Below are positions 25,785 to 34,755 of a DNA stretch of 64,000 nucleotides, one piece after another. Location of the stretch: the NCBI RefSeq assembly GCF_900078195.1, contig NZ_FJVE01000006.1:924143-988142 (forward strand), given 5' to 3'. The notes under the pieces were generated by a model, which was not told where the DNA came from, searched no databases, and was given only the letters and a program-made list of their open reading frames with translations. Made by a program: the position numbers and the translations under genes. This stretch comes from Clostridium sp. Marseille-P299. Lineage in GTDB: Bacteria; Bacillota; Clostridia; Lachnospirales; Lachnospiraceae. Numbering within the stretch: position 1 is the stretch's first letter; every line of letters starts with the position of its first letter.

Positions 25785-25997
25785 CTATTCTACAACAATT
25801 TTTGAGGCAAGCCCCTTATTGATTGCAACTCTTGTACCTTTTACCAATAAAATAAGACCACTCTCATTTTCTGCTAGTACTTTCACCTGTTCTCCTTTAA
25901 CAAAACCGATATCAGTGAGATGACGTTTCACATCCTCTTTACCACGAAAATCGAGTATTGTTTTCACTTCTCCTAGGTCTACTAAAGATAGTGGCAT
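25785..25997 (-). CDS. feoA: FeoA-family protein (first copy)
   Basis: 70 residues: MPLSLVDLGEVKTILDFRGK, RHLTDIGFVKGEQVKVLAEN, and GTRVAINKGLASKIVV. First gene of the feo operon behind a promoter flanked by Fur-box-like sites. Clearly diverged from the second copy, so probably an old duplication with separate roles. RBS GGAGG precedes the ATG. Confidence 0.93.
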   Translation of the reverse strand: MPLSLVDLGEVKTILDFRGKEDVKRHLTDIGFVKGEQVKVLAENESGLILLVKGTRVAINKGLASKIVVE

Positions 25998-26015
25998 AGC
26001 TCTTACCTCCTATTT

Positions 26016-26099
26016 GATATTGATTATCATTAACTTCCTACATCATATAATATTTCTCATATTTTGTCAATAATGTTTTTGATAATTATTTTCATTTAA
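26016..26099 (-). promoter_or_regulatory. feo promoter flanked by two Fur-box-like sites
   Basis: Promoter on the minus strand: TTGACA (26065-26070), 17-bp spacer, TATGAT (26042-26047). Site 1, GATATTGATTATCATTAAC (26016-26034), matches the classic 19-bp Fur box at 16 of 19 positions and covers the early transcribed region. Site 2, at 26081-26099 upstream of the -35, is weaker. This suits iron repression of feoAAB. Confidence 0.75.
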
Positions 26100-26280
26100 T
26101 ATTGAATAAAATTTAATTTAACTATCTTTAAACATCATTTTTTATTATTACAATCGTAAAATGTACTCGCGAGCAAATACTGATATACCACACCTTTGGT
26201 TCCGCGCGAGCAGCTATACATCATTTTCCCGCAGGGCTTTTATATCATAGGAAATGTAGAGCAATTTCTTATGATATAAA
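26100..26280. other. Gap with GC-richer patch and a long hairpin
   Basis: Part of the 25998-26364 gap. 26238-26254 and 26264-26280 form a 17-bp stem with one wobble. Upstream, CTCGCG (26164-26169) and CGCGCGAG (about 26205-26212) make the only GC-rich patch nearby. No coding frame is seen. Confidence 0.5.
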
Positions 26281-26330
26281 AAAAGTGCCAACACACAACC
26301 ATATACTTTGGTCTATGCTTTGACACTTTT
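26281..26330 (-). terminator. Terminator of pgi
   Basis: AAAAGTG-C-CAA (from 26281) pairs with TTTG-A-CACTTTT (to 26330) across a loop of about 27 nt; A- and T-rich flanks on both sides. Confidence 0.6.
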
Positions 26331-26364
26331 AAAACAGTCTATTTGTTAGACAATATATTTCAAA

Positions 26365-27711
26365 TTATAAACGTTTTAACAATTCTTTACTAAGTTCTTC
26401 GAAACCAGGCTTACCAAGAAGAGCAAACATGTTTTTCTTATAGCTTTCAACACCCGGCTGATCAAATGGATTCACACCAAGCATATAACCACTTACACCA
26501 CATGCAAATTCAAAGAAATAGAATAATTCACCTAGGCTAAATTCATTTTGCTCAGGAATATTAACAATAAGATTTGGTACATTACCATCGGTATGTGCAA
26601 GTAAGGTACCCTTCATCGCATTTTTATTAATAAAATCTACAGTTCTTCCAGCAAGATAATTCAAGCCATCTAGATCAACTTCTTCTTCCTCTAAGACGAT
26701 TTCGCAACTTGACTTTTCTAAATTTAAAACAGTCTCAAACATAGTTCTTTGACCATCCTGAATAAACTGTCCCATAGAATGTAAGTCTGTGGTTAAATCA
26801 ACTGCTGCTGGAAAAATTCCTCTTTGATCTTTTCCTTCACTCTCTCCATATAATTGCTTCCACCATTCACCAACATAATGTAGAGAAGGTTCATAATTTG
26901 CTAGAATTTCAATACTTTTTCCTTTTCTTAATAAAATATTACGTACCGCTGCATATAAAACAGCATCATTGTTTGCGAAGCTATTATTTAAGCAACGCTC
27001 TCTCATGCTTTTTGCACCTTCCATTAATTGATCAATGTCAGCGCCGCTTACAGCGATTGGTAGTAATCCTACTGCTGTAAGAACAGAAAAACGGCCTCCA
27101 ACATCATCTGGTACGATAAAACTTTCATACCCTTCTTCTGTTGCTAATTTTTTAAGAGCTCCTCTGGCCTTATCTGTTGTTGCATAAATTCTCTTAGCAG
27201 CTTCTTCTTTACCATATTTATTGATTAATAACTTTTTAAATACACGAAAAGCAATTGCTGGTTCTGTTGTTGTCCCTGATTTACTTATGATATTAATAGA
27301 AAAATCACGTTCACCAATTGCTTCGATTAAATGAGTGATATAAGTACTGCTGATATTATTTCCAACATAATAGATTTCAGGTGTCTTTCTTATTTCTTTA
27401 GAAACTGAATTGTAAAAACTATGTCTTAAAAACTCAATTGCAGCTCTAGCACCAAGATAAGAACCTCCTATACCAATTACAAGTAATACTTCCGAATCTT
27501 CCTTAATTTTTTCTGCCGCTTTTTTAATTCTTGTGAATTCTTCTTTGTCATAATTAACAGGTAAGTCTATCCACCCTAAATAATCGTTCCCTGCACCTTC
27601 TTTGGACAATAATTCTGATTTAGCAGCCTCTGCTATCTTTTCAATATTGTTTATTTCTTCATCTCGAATAAACTGTTTTGCAACTGAATAATCAAACGAT
27701 ACTTTTGCCAT
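26365..27711 (-). CDS. pgi: Glucose-6-phosphate isomerase
   Basis: Interconverts glucose 6-phosphate and fructose 6-phosphate. 448 residues, the shorter Firmicutes form. [17 protein letters not shown] (about 75-92), sugar-phosphate loop [11 protein letters not shown] (about 142), [15 protein letters not shown] (about 205), catalytic Glu in [10 protein letters not shown] (about 285-290) and [16 protein letters not shown] near the end. A GTG 24 bp upstream is in frame, but AAGGAG lies between them, so ATG at 27711 is the start. Confidence 0.96.
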   Translation of the reverse strand: MAKVSFDYSVAKQFIRDEEINNIEKIAEAAKSELLSKEGAGNDYLGWIDLPVNYDKEEFTRIKKAAEKIKEDSEVLLVIGIGGSYLGARAAIEFLRHSFYNSVSKEIRKTPEIYYVGNNISSTYITHLIEAIGERDFSINIISKSGTTTEPAIAFRVFKKLLINKYGKEEAAKRIYATTDKARGALKKLATEEGYESFIVPDDVGGRFSVLTAVGLLPIAVSGADIDQLMEGAKSMRERCLNNSFANNDAVLYAAVRNILLRKGKSIEILANYEPSLHYVGEWWKQLYGESEGKDQRGIFPAAVDLTTDLHSMGQFIQDGQRTMFETVLNLEKSSCEIVLEEEEVDLDGLNYLAGRTVDFINKNAMKGTLLAHTDGNVPNLIVNIPEQNEFSLGELFYFFEFACGVSGYMLGVNPFDQPGVESYKKNMFALLGKPGFEELSKELLKRL

Positions 27712-27875
27712 GAGAAAACACTCCTTTTTAAGCACATTTTTTTACTTTATTAATATGTAGACCGAACACTTATTTTATTGTAACTCTGTTTCATTCTATC
27801 AAAGCCTGTAAGATATTTCAATATTTTCGTTGCGTTTCGTAAAATAATCTATATCTGCTTATTTAAGTGCTAAAA

Positions 27876-27920
27876 AAAGACTTTTACTATGTATCTCAAT
27901 CACATTTAGTAAAAGTCTTT
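27876..27920 (-). terminator. Terminator of the 27962 gene
   Basis: AAAGACTTTTACTA (27876-27889) and its perfect complement (27907-27920), 17-nt loop, T7 on the minus strand. Confidence 0.8.
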
Positions 27921-27961
27921 CTCTTCAATTATAGTAATTTTCTTAGAACTATTAATGAATT

Positions 27962-29329
27962 CTATGCCAAAAATTCTCTAAGAACTTCTTCAATAAGCTT
28001 GTCCTCTTCCGACTTACGTTCATTTGGATTTTTAGCAGTTTTATCCAAATCCTTCAAGTCATCAGCATTCATATTAACAGTTTCAGTAACCTTAGTTTCC
28101 TGTAAGGATTCATTGCTTTTCGCAAGTTTTTCTTCCTCTTGTTTTTTAAGGGCTTCCTCTGCTTTTCTTTGCTCCATTTCTTTTCTTTCTAACTCTTTTT
28201 CTTCTTTTAAACGCATTTTAAGTTGATAAGCTTTTTGCTGAGATAACTCTTTTTCCTGCTTTGAACGTATCTTCTCTTCTTTTTCTTGTGAAAGCTTATC
28301 TTCTTTCGCTTTCTTTTCATCGATACGAGCTTGTTTTAAACGTGCTTTTTCATTAATGCGTTCTTGCTTTTCTTTTTCGATTGCTTCTCTTTTAGAAAGT
28401 TTCATCTGTAAAACCGATTCTTTTTTAGCTACTTTTTTAGCTAAGCTATCATCTTTTTTTGAACGTCTGCTTATCATTTTTTCAGATTTTCTAATAAGTT
28501 TTGCTGATTCCCTGGCTTCTTTTCTAGCAAACTTTTCAGCTTTTTTTGCCTCTTTTTTAACAAGTTTCGCTGTCTTTTTCTCCTGACGTTTTGAAACCTT
28601 ATTATTCAAAGTTTCATTGATTTTACCATCATTTTGTATTGGCTCTTTTTCTGACACCATAGAAGATGAATTTATTACTTTAATATTAGGTGCGCGAAGC
28701 TCTGGCTTTATAATATTAGCTTCTTTTGTACTAGCCATTTCTAATTTACTTTCAGACACTGGATTAAAATATTCTCTTCTGTATTGGTTTAATTCTTCTG
28801 GATAAAAATGCTCTCTCTCTAACCGTACTTTTAAATAATTTTCAAAATAATCTTTTAAGTTTAAAAACAAAATATTTTTATGAGCAGATATATTCACAAG
28901 GTTATCCACAATAATAACAAGAATACTTGCAACTGCTCCCATAAAAAAAGTGAATAAAACGATATCTTTTCCACAGTCATAAACGATGCCTAAAATGCCT
29001 GCGCAGGAAGCGGTTAGCAGACACAGCGTTATCATTTGTCCACTAATATTTTCCCACGTGGATAACAATAATCCACAAAATTTGCGTTTACTAACATACT
29101 TATCCACAAAAACATCCACATTATTCACACCTATCTTTAACTGATAGCATGTTTCAAACTTCATCTTCATCTGCTTCATCCAGCGTTTTTTACTAGCGCT
29201 AACGGAATCCGAAGCTTTGATGAAAGAACGATATCCCAGAAATAAACATAGTTTAATTAGAATACCTATTGCACATAATCCCCCCATGACATACAAAAAC
29301 ACATATGTATCAAACAATTTCTGTATCAT
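27962..29329 (-). CDS. Membrane protein with long charged coiled coil, function unknown
   Basis: 455 residues, not recognised. One membrane segment at about 10-32 (YVMGGLCAIGILIKLCLFLG) and two more at about 85-135 (ITLCLLTASCAGILGIVYDC; LFTFFMGAVASILVII). From about 230 to 430 the protein is almost only Lys, Glu, Arg, Ala, Gln and Leu, a long coiled coil. The end is acidic (DKLIEEVLREFLA). It might link the membrane to a cytoplasmic structure, but nothing identifies a function. A cluster of DnaA-box-like sites lies in the part coding for the membrane domain. Confidence 0.8.
   Translation of the reverse strand: MIQKLFDTYVFLYVMGGLCAIGILIKLCLFLGYRSFIKASDSVSASKKRWMKQMKMKFETCYQLKIGVNNVDVFVDKYVSKRKFCGLLLSTWENISGQMITLCLLTASCAGILGIVYDCGKDIVLFTFFMGAVASILVIIVDNLVNISAHKNILFLNLKDYFENYLKVRLEREHFYPEELNQYRREYFNPVSESKLEMASTKEANIIKPELRAPNIKVINSSSMVSEKEPIQNDGKINETLNNKVSKRQEKKTAKLVKKEAKKAEKFARKEARESAKLIRKSEKMISRRSKKDDSLAKKVAKKESVLQMKLSKREAIEKEKQERINEKARLKQARIDEKKAKEDKLSQEKEEKIRSKQEKELSQQKAYQLKMRLKEEKELERKEMEQRKAEEALKKQEEEKLAKSNESLQETKVTETVNMNADDLKDLDKTAKNPNERKSEEDKLIEEVLREFLA
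28902..29129. promoter_or_regulatory. Cluster of DnaA-box-like 9-mers inside a coding region
   Basis: TTATCCACA at 28902-28910 and 29100-29108 (perfect), TTTTCCACA 28967-28975, TTATCCACG on the minus strand 29057-29065, TAATCCACA 29069-29077 and TTATTCACA 29121-29129. Six sites in 228 bp, five on the same strand. Confidence 0.4.
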
Positions 29330-29484
29330 CCTAGTCGCTCCTTTTCCAATAATTTACATTCATTATAAATGATTGTCCCAATTTTGAAAAGAAAAAACGA
29401 ACGTCTTAGATTGACAAAAATCGCAACATACGCTTTGTAATCAAGGATTTTCATACTTCATGGTAGACTCTATCTCTAAAAAAT

Positions 29485-30276
29485 TTATACTATTCTTTTC
29501 TGACGATACACTTCGTACATAAGGATGGCTGCAGCAACACCTGCATTTAGCGATTCAACATTACCTTCCATCGGAATTTTAATACAGCGACTAGCTATTG
29601 CGGCACTCTCATCGCTTAACCCATTGGCTTCATTTCCAATTAAGATTGCTGTCTTTTTTTCGTAAGAAATAGCATCATAATCACATGCTCCCTCTAAATG
29701 TGCCGCATATATACTTACCTGCTTCTTTTTTAAATCAGCTAATGTATCCAAAAAATTCTCTGAATATATAAATGGTACACGGTAAATAGCCCCCATCGTA
29801 GACCTGATTACTTTAGGATTAAACATATCAACAGAACCCTTACTAAGAATAATCCCACTAAAGCCAGCTCCTTCTGCAGTTCTTACCATAGTTCCTAAGT
29901 TACCTGGATCTCTGATATCTTCTAGTAATAGTAATCTAGCTTCCTCATCTTTTATCATATCTAGAAGAGTGTATTCTGGTTGCTTCACAATGGCGAGTAT
30001 TCCTTGTGGTGTCATAGTCTCAGAGATTTCACGAAATACTTGATCCGATACAACTTCATAGGGTACATCCTCAAAATGATTTCCTATTTGATTTTGTTCT
30101 TCGAAGTAACTTTCTGAAAGATACGCTTTTATGATTCTTCCATCTTTAAAAGCCCTTGCCTCTTCGAACATTTTAATTCCTTCACAAACAAATACACCTT
30201 GTTCTTTTCTCTCACGACCTTTTTTTTGTAACTGTATAATATTTTTTATTTGAGCATTTGATAGACTACTAATCAT
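29485..30276 (-). CDS. TrmH/SpoU-family RNA 2'-O-methyltransferase
   Basis: 263 residues. N-terminal substrate-binding domain (about 1-95: ALIKNIIQLQKKGRERKEQG-like) and C-terminal trefoil-knot SPOUT domain: LLLEDIRDPGNLGTMVRTAE (about 118-137), AILIGNEANGLSD (about 210-222) and IPMEGNVESLNAGVAAAIL (about 233-251), the SAM-binding knot. Target RNA unknown. It lies 19 bp downstream of the trkA-like gene, a frequent neighbour pair in Clostridia. Confidence 0.92.
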   Translation of the reverse strand: MISSLSNAQIKNIIQLQKKGRERKEQGVFVCEGIKMFEEARAFKDGRIIKAYLSESYFEEQNQIGNHFEDVPYEVVSDQVFREISETMTPQGILAIVKQPEYTLLDMIKDEEARLLLLEDIRDPGNLGTMVRTAEGAGFSGIILSKGSVDMFNPKVIRSTMGAIYRVPFIYSENFLDTLADLKKKQVSIYAAHLEGACDYDAISYEKKTAILIGNEANGLSDESAAIASRCIKIPMEGNVESLNAGVAAAILMYEVYRQKRIV

Positions 30277-30294
30277 GTCTTTGGTACCTTTCCT

Positions 30295-30948
30295 TTACTG
30301 ACTCGTTAATTTATTAAGCATTTCGTTTTGGCCAATAATCACAAGTACATCATCTTTTTCTAGTGGATCTTCTGCCTCTGGATTTATATCTATTTTATCA
30401 TGTCTTTTTATTGCTATTACATTTATTTTTTTCTTAGCTCGCAAATTCAACTCTCGCAAACTATGCCCAATCCATTCTTCTGGGATATCTAATTCCATCA
30501 TACTATGAGTGGTCGAAAGCTCAACGGCATCAAAAAAGTTGCCCATAATCAAATTATTTGCAATACGTATTCCCGTTTCTTTCTCTGGAAATACCACCAT
30601 ATCAGCACCAACTTTTTTAAGAACTTTTGCATGGATATCATTTTGTGCCTTGGCTAATACATAAGGAATTCCCATTTCCTTTGCAAGAATTGTTACTAAA
30701 GCGCTTGCTTCTAAATTTTCACCGATTGCAATAATCGCACCATCAAAATTACGAATACCTAGTGTAGCTAAGGAATCTGCATCTGTTACGTCCATTTTAA
30801 CAGCATAAGTTACCTTATCAGCTACTGCATTTACTTTATCCTCATCATTATCCACTGCTAGCACTTGACACCCACTATCGGAAAGTGTTTCGGCTACGCT
30901 TAATCCAAATCTTCCTAAACCAAATACTACAAATTCTTTTTTAGCCAT
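30295..30948 (-). CDS. Potassium uptake regulatory subunit, TrkA/KtrA family
   Basis: 217 residues. RCK_N Rossmann domain (FGLGRFGLSVAETLSDSGC at 8-26, GxGxxG) followed by an RCK_C domain (about 135-217: GHSLRELNLRAKKKINVIAI, KDDVLVIIGQNEML). Binds NAD(H)/ATP and gates a TrkH/KtrB channel. No channel gene is in this window, so it must lie elsewhere or upstream in a different locus. Confidence 0.93.
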   Translation of the reverse strand: MAKKEFVVFGLGRFGLSVAETLSDSGCQVLAVDNDEDKVNAVADKVTYAVKMDVTDADSLATLGIRNFDGAIIAIGENLEASALVTILAKEMGIPYVLAKAQNDIHAKVLKKVGADMVVFPEKETGIRIANNLIMGNFFDAVELSTTHSMMELDIPEEWIGHSLRELNLRAKKKINVIAIKRHDKIDINPEAEDPLEKDDVLVIIGQNEMLNKLTSQ

Positions 30949-31008
30949 ATGTTAACGAACCTCCTTAATATGATTTTAAATAAAAATTGATTGCTAGAAA
31001 TAGCAATA

Positions 31009-31039
31009 GGGTTCCTGGTAATTATTTACCCAAGAACCC
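31009..31039 (-). terminator. Stem-loop terminator of prfA
   Basis: GGGTTC-C-TGGTAA (from 31009) pairs with TTACC-CAA-GAACCC (to 31039). A second small hairpin, ATTGCTA-GAAA-TAGCAAT (30990-31007), follows immediately. Confidence 0.65.
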
Positions 31040-31055
31040 AAATGCATACGAAAGA

Positions 31056-32132
31056 TTATGCACTTTCGTTCATATTCGCTAACTTAGCAGCTTGATCTGC
31101 TGCTGTTAAACTATCAATTATTTCAGTAAGGTCACCATTCATAATATCATCTAGACGGTGGCTAGTTAATTTAATTCTATGATCTGTACAACGACCTTGA
31201 GGGAAGTTATAAGTGCGGATTTTTTCTGAACGATCTCCTGTACCTACCTGGCTCTTTCTTGCTGCCGCTTCTGCATCATGTGCTTTTTGAAGTTCTAATT
31301 CATATAATCTAGAACGAAGAACTTTTAATGCTTTATCTCTATTCTTAAGCTGGGATTTTTCATCTTGACATGAAATAACGATTCCAGTAGGAATATGAGT
31401 TAAACGAACTGCGGAGTCTGTCGTATTAACGCACTGACCACCATTACCTGAAGAACGGAAAACATCGAATTTACAGTCGTTCATATCAATATAAACATCT
31501 ACTTCTTCTGCTTCTGGCATAATCGCTACGGTTACAGTAGAAGTATGTATTCTACCACCAGATTCAGTTACTGGAATACGTTGAACACGATGAACTCCAC
31601 TTTCATATTTAAGTTTTGAGTATGCACCCTGACCATTAATCATAAAAATAACTTCTTTACAGCCACCAATTCCGTTTTCATTCACGTTCATTGTATCGAT
31701 TTTCCAACGCATTGTTTCTGCATATTTTGTATACATACGGAATAATTCAGCAGCAAAAAGAGCAGCTTCATCACCACCTGCACCAGCTCTGATTTCCACA
31801 ATAACGTTCTTTTCATCATTTGGATCTTTTGGTAATAGTAAAATTGTTAATTCTTTTTCGATTACTTCAAGATTAGCTTTGCTAGTAGAAAGCTCTTCTT
31901 TAGCAAGTTCTCTTAACTCAGCATCACTTTCTTCCTCAAGCATAAGTAAGCTATCTTCAATATTCTTCTTAGTATCTTTATATTCAATATACTTATCTAC
32001 AATTTCACTTAAATCATTTTGTTCTTTCATTAATTTACGAAATCTTACTTGGTCATTAATGACAGTTGGCTCACTTAATTCGTTTTGAATTTCTTGATAA
32101 CGAATCAGTAAATCTTCTAACTTATCAAACAT
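31056..32132 (-). CDS. prfA: Peptide chain release factor 1
   Basis: Releases peptides at UAA and UAG. 358 residues. [11 protein letters not shown] in domain 2, RF1-type codon-reading loop [10 protein letters not shown] (PxT), and catalytic GGQ in [19 protein letters not shown]-terminal [20 protein letters not shown] is typical of RF1. Encoded directly downstream of prmC, which methylates the GGQ glutamine. Confidence 0.97.
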   Translation of the reverse strand: MFDKLEDLLIRYQEIQNELSEPTVINDQVRFRKLMKEQNDLSEIVDKYIEYKDTKKNIEDSLLMLEEESDAELRELAKEELSTSKANLEVIEKELTILLLPKDPNDEKNVIVEIRAGAGGDEAALFAAELFRMYTKYAETMRWKIDTMNVNENGIGGCKEVIFMINGQGAYSKLKYESGVHRVQRIPVTESGGRIHTSTVTVAIMPEAEEVDVYIDMNDCKFDVFRSSGNGGQCVNTTDSAVRLTHIPTGIVISCQDEKSQLKNRDKALKVLRSRLYELELQKAHDAEAAARKSQVGTGDRSEKIRTYNFPQGRCTDHRIKLTSHRLDDIMNGDLTEIIDSLTAADQAAKLANMNESA

Positions 32133-32158
32133 CTCTATTCCTCCATAACCCGTTGGTA

Positions 32159-33019
32159 TTAGATACCATTAGCATTTAATCTTGCAATAATAATACGATC
32201 AAGTCCAGCATAGTCTTTTAGTAATTTTATATTAGTGAAGTTACGTTCACTTAATAATTGTTTTACATCTTCTCCTTGATTGTATCCAATTTCTAAAAAT
32301 AAATATCCACCCTCATTTAAATAGTTCCCAGCTTCATTTGCAATAATACGATAAAACTTCAAACCATCCTCATCACCATCTAATGCCATATAAGGTTCGT
32401 ATTCTTTCACCTCTTGCATTAAATCTTTTATATCTTCTGTCTTAATATATGGTGGATTTGATACAATAATATCAAATTTAGTATTGATATTATTATTATT
32501 TTTTATGTCTTTAAACATATCACTTTGGATAAAGGTAATATTCGCATTGTGAAGTGTTGCATTCTTGCTTGCAACCGCTAATGCCTCATTCGATAAATCT
32601 ACAGCATAAGCCTCTTTTACATTTCCTAATGTAGCAAGACTTATGATGATACATCCAGATCCTGTGCACATGTCTAGTACTGTTCTTCCGTTGCAAACTT
32701 TAAGTACTTCCTCGACTAAAAGTTCGGTCTCCTGCCTTGGAATTAAAACATGTTCATTCACACAAAAAGAAAGACCCATAAACTCAGTTGTCCCTATAAG
32801 ATGCTGTAAGGGAACGTGGGCTGCACGTTTCGCAGTCAGTTCCCTAAGCTTTTGATACTCCTGATCTGACATATCTTCATTTCCGCGTAGTAAGAAATCC
32901 ACACGTGAAAATCCGGTAATATACTCTAATAAATACCATGCATCTATCTTTGCATCCATGATATCTTCTTGTTCCAAATAAGTGATAGCTTCTTTTAATG
33001 CATTGTTATAAGATATCAT
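32159..33019 (-). CDS. prmC: Release factor glutamine methyltransferase (HemK family)
   Basis: Methylates the GGQ Gln of RF1/RF2. About 286 residues. Helical N-terminal domain; [17 protein letters not shown] motif [16 protein letters not shown] (about 112-127); and NPPYI catalytic motif (about 188). Two adjacent ATGs are available; the second (33019) has the better distance to the GGGAG RBS. Operon order DUF1385-prmC-prfA is common in Firmicutes. Confidence 0.95.
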   Translation of the reverse strand: MISYNNALKEAITYLEQEDIMDAKIDAWYLLEYITGFSRVDFLLRGNEDMSDQEYQKLRELTAKRAAHVPLQHLIGTTEFMGLSFCVNEHVLIPRQETELLVEEVLKVCNGRTVLDMCTGSGCIIISLATLGNVKEAYAVDLSNEALAVASKNATLHNANITFIQSDMFKDIKNNNNINTKFDIIVSNPPYIKTEDIKDLMQEVKEYEPYMALDGDEDGLKFYRIIANEAGNYLNEGGYLFLEIGYNQGEDVKQLLSERNFTNIKLLKDYAGLDRIIIARLNANGI

Positions 33020-33029
33020 CATCTACTCC

Positions 33030-34331
33030 CTAATTTGATGCATCTTCGTTCGAAAAAACAAAATACTTATCAAGAGCTCTTAAAATCAAATCATCTTCTT
33101 CCTCCGTTGGCTCTAGGGAAGAAGAAACTTCCAATGATGAATTTCTAACACTTTCTTCTGCAATTCGAACTTTTTCTTTTAAACTATCTTGTTTTTGTTT
33201 TGCTAAAACACTAGAATCGATTTCTGTGTCATCTAATATCATATCAAGACTTTCTAATTCATCTTCCAAATCATTCTTGTTTAATGTTTGCTGATTAGAA
33301 TCAGTTGTCTTGTTTGTTTCCTTGGTTAACGTTTCCTTTGTGGAGGCTTTTTTCGTTACCGCACTTTTCTCTTCTGTCTTATTCTTATTATTTTTCTTAT
33401 TTTTCTTGTTTCTAACCGACTTCTTAGGAGCATTTTCTTCTAAATAAGCTCTCCAGTCAAACACAGCTTCTACAGACTGTATTGCAACTTCTATCATTTT
33501 ATCATCTGGTTCTTTTGTTGTCAGTTTTTGCATCCATAAACCTGGTTTACTAAGTATATCCACAATTTTAGAATCGCTACGACCTGCTAGCTTTAAAAAT
33601 TCATAAGATACACCGGCAATTACAGGAACCAAAATCAAACGTAAAAGTAAACGAAGCCAAGGAGCTTCTACACGTATAAACATAAAGAAAATAATACTAA
33701 TAAACATAACAATTAACATAAAACTAGTACCACAACGCTTGTGCTGTACTGGCTGACGTTTTACATTTTTAACGGTTAATTCATAACCTTGTTCAATACA
33801 ATTTATAGTTTTATGTTCCGCACCATGGTACATAAAAACTCGTTTTATATCTTTCATTTGTGAAATTGCAATCACATAACCAACAAATAATGCAATACGA
33901 ATGAGACCTTCAAATAATGATAAAATCGTTTGAGAATCTATTTTCTTACCTAAAAATTGAGATGCATAATATGGCAAAACTATAAATACACCTACGGCAA
34001 GTAATACTGATGTAAATACGATTAAAAAATTTGAAAATCCTTCCCCTGATTTTTTGGATTCTGTTTCTTTCTTTATCTCTTCTTCCTCTTCATAAAAACT
34101 TGCTGAGAAAGTTAAGGTTTTAATTCCTATCATTAAAGATTCGATAAAAGCAACTACTCCTCTTACAATTGGTAGTTTTAAAAATGGGTACTTTTCGCTT
34201 GCGCCTTTAAATTCCTTCGTATCTACTGCAATATCTCCGTCAGGCTTACGCACAGCAACAGCGTATTGATTTTTATTCTTCATCATTACGCCTTCAAGTA
34301 CGGCCTGTCCACCTATTCCAGATGATTTCAT
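33030..34331 (-). CDS. DUF1385 membrane protein (YqhQ-like) with acidic tail
   Basis: 433 residues. DUF1385 core at about 1-300 (GIGGQAVLEGVMMKNKNQYA; YHGAEHKTINCIEQGYEL; RCGTSFMLIVMFISIIFF), with four or so membrane helices. After residue 310 comes a low-complexity Lys/Asn/Thr linker and an acidic tail rich in Asp/Glu/Ser, longer than in most members. Role unknown, though it is consistently found upstream of prmC-prfA and after rpmE. Confidence 0.9.
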   Translation of the reverse strand: MKSSGIGGQAVLEGVMMKNKNQYAVAVRKPDGDIAVDTKEFKGASEKYPFLKLPIVRGVVAFIESLMIGIKTLTFSASFYEEEEEIKKETESKKSGEGFSNFLIVFTSVLLAVGVFIVLPYYASQFLGKKIDSQTILSLFEGLIRIALFVGYVIAISQMKDIKRVFMYHGAEHKTINCIEQGYELTVKNVKRQPVQHKRCGTSFMLIVMFISIIFFMFIRVEAPWLRLLLRLILVPVIAGVSYEFLKLAGRSDSKIVDILSKPGLWMQKLTTKEPDDKMIEVAIQSVEAVFDWRAYLEENAPKKSVRNKKNKKNNKNKTEEKSAVTKKASTKETLTKETNKTTDSNQQTLNKNDLEDELESLDMILDDTEIDSSVLAKQKQDSLKEKVRIAEESVRNSSLEVSSSLEPTEEEDDLILRALDKYFVFSNEDASN

Positions 34332-34378
34332 ACTCAGATCCCCTTTTCACGATTGACATTTTTTTACAATTTAAAAAT

Positions 34379-34403
34379 AGGTTGAGATTATACACCTCAA
34401 CCT
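34379..34403 (-). terminator. Terminator after rpmE
   Basis: AGGTTGAG (34379-34386) and CTCAACCT (34396-34403), 9-nt loop, T5 on the minus strand. It separates rpmE from DUF1385. Confidence 0.75.
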
Positions 34404-34430
34404 GATTTTGTCTCTTTATTGTCAATAAAC

Positions 34431-34637
34431 CTAATTGTTGCTAATACCATACTTACGATTGAACTTATCAATAGCGCCACGTGCTGCAGCAGCCTTTTGT
34501 TGTCCAGTGTAGAAAGAATGGCATTTGGAGCATACTTCAACATGGATTTCTTCCTTTGTTGAACCAGTTACAAATTCATTTCCACAGTTACAGGTAACCT
34601 TAGCTTGATAATATTTTGGTTGAATTGCTTCTTGCAT
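34431..34637 (-). CDS. rpmE: 50S ribosomal protein L31
   Basis: 68 residues. Zinc-binding form, with CNCGNEF and CSKCHSFYTGQQ supplying the four Cys; KFNRKYGI at the C-terminus. The frame extends 8 codons upstream, but MQEAIQPKYY at 34637, behind GAGAGGTG, is the proper start. Loss of zinc may release this form, as in other Firmicutes with a zinc-free paralogue; none is seen here. Confidence 0.95.
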   Translation of the reverse strand: MQEAIQPKYYQAKVTCNCGNEFVTGSTKEEIHVEVCSKCHSFYTGQQKAAAARGAIDKFNRKYGISNN

Positions 34638-34755
34638 GATTTTCACCTCTCTATATCCCATTTCTATGATAGTTCATTCGATTACTCGAACAAAACTTTT
34701 TCATTCAAATAAACAGCTTTTTCATTATAACATAGACAGCCTTTTTTTGCAATAC

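Noticed and set aside
28902..29129. Replication origin
   Set aside because: DnaA-like boxes lie inside a coding region with no AT-rich unwinding element beside it and no dnaA, dnaN, recF or gyrB nearby.
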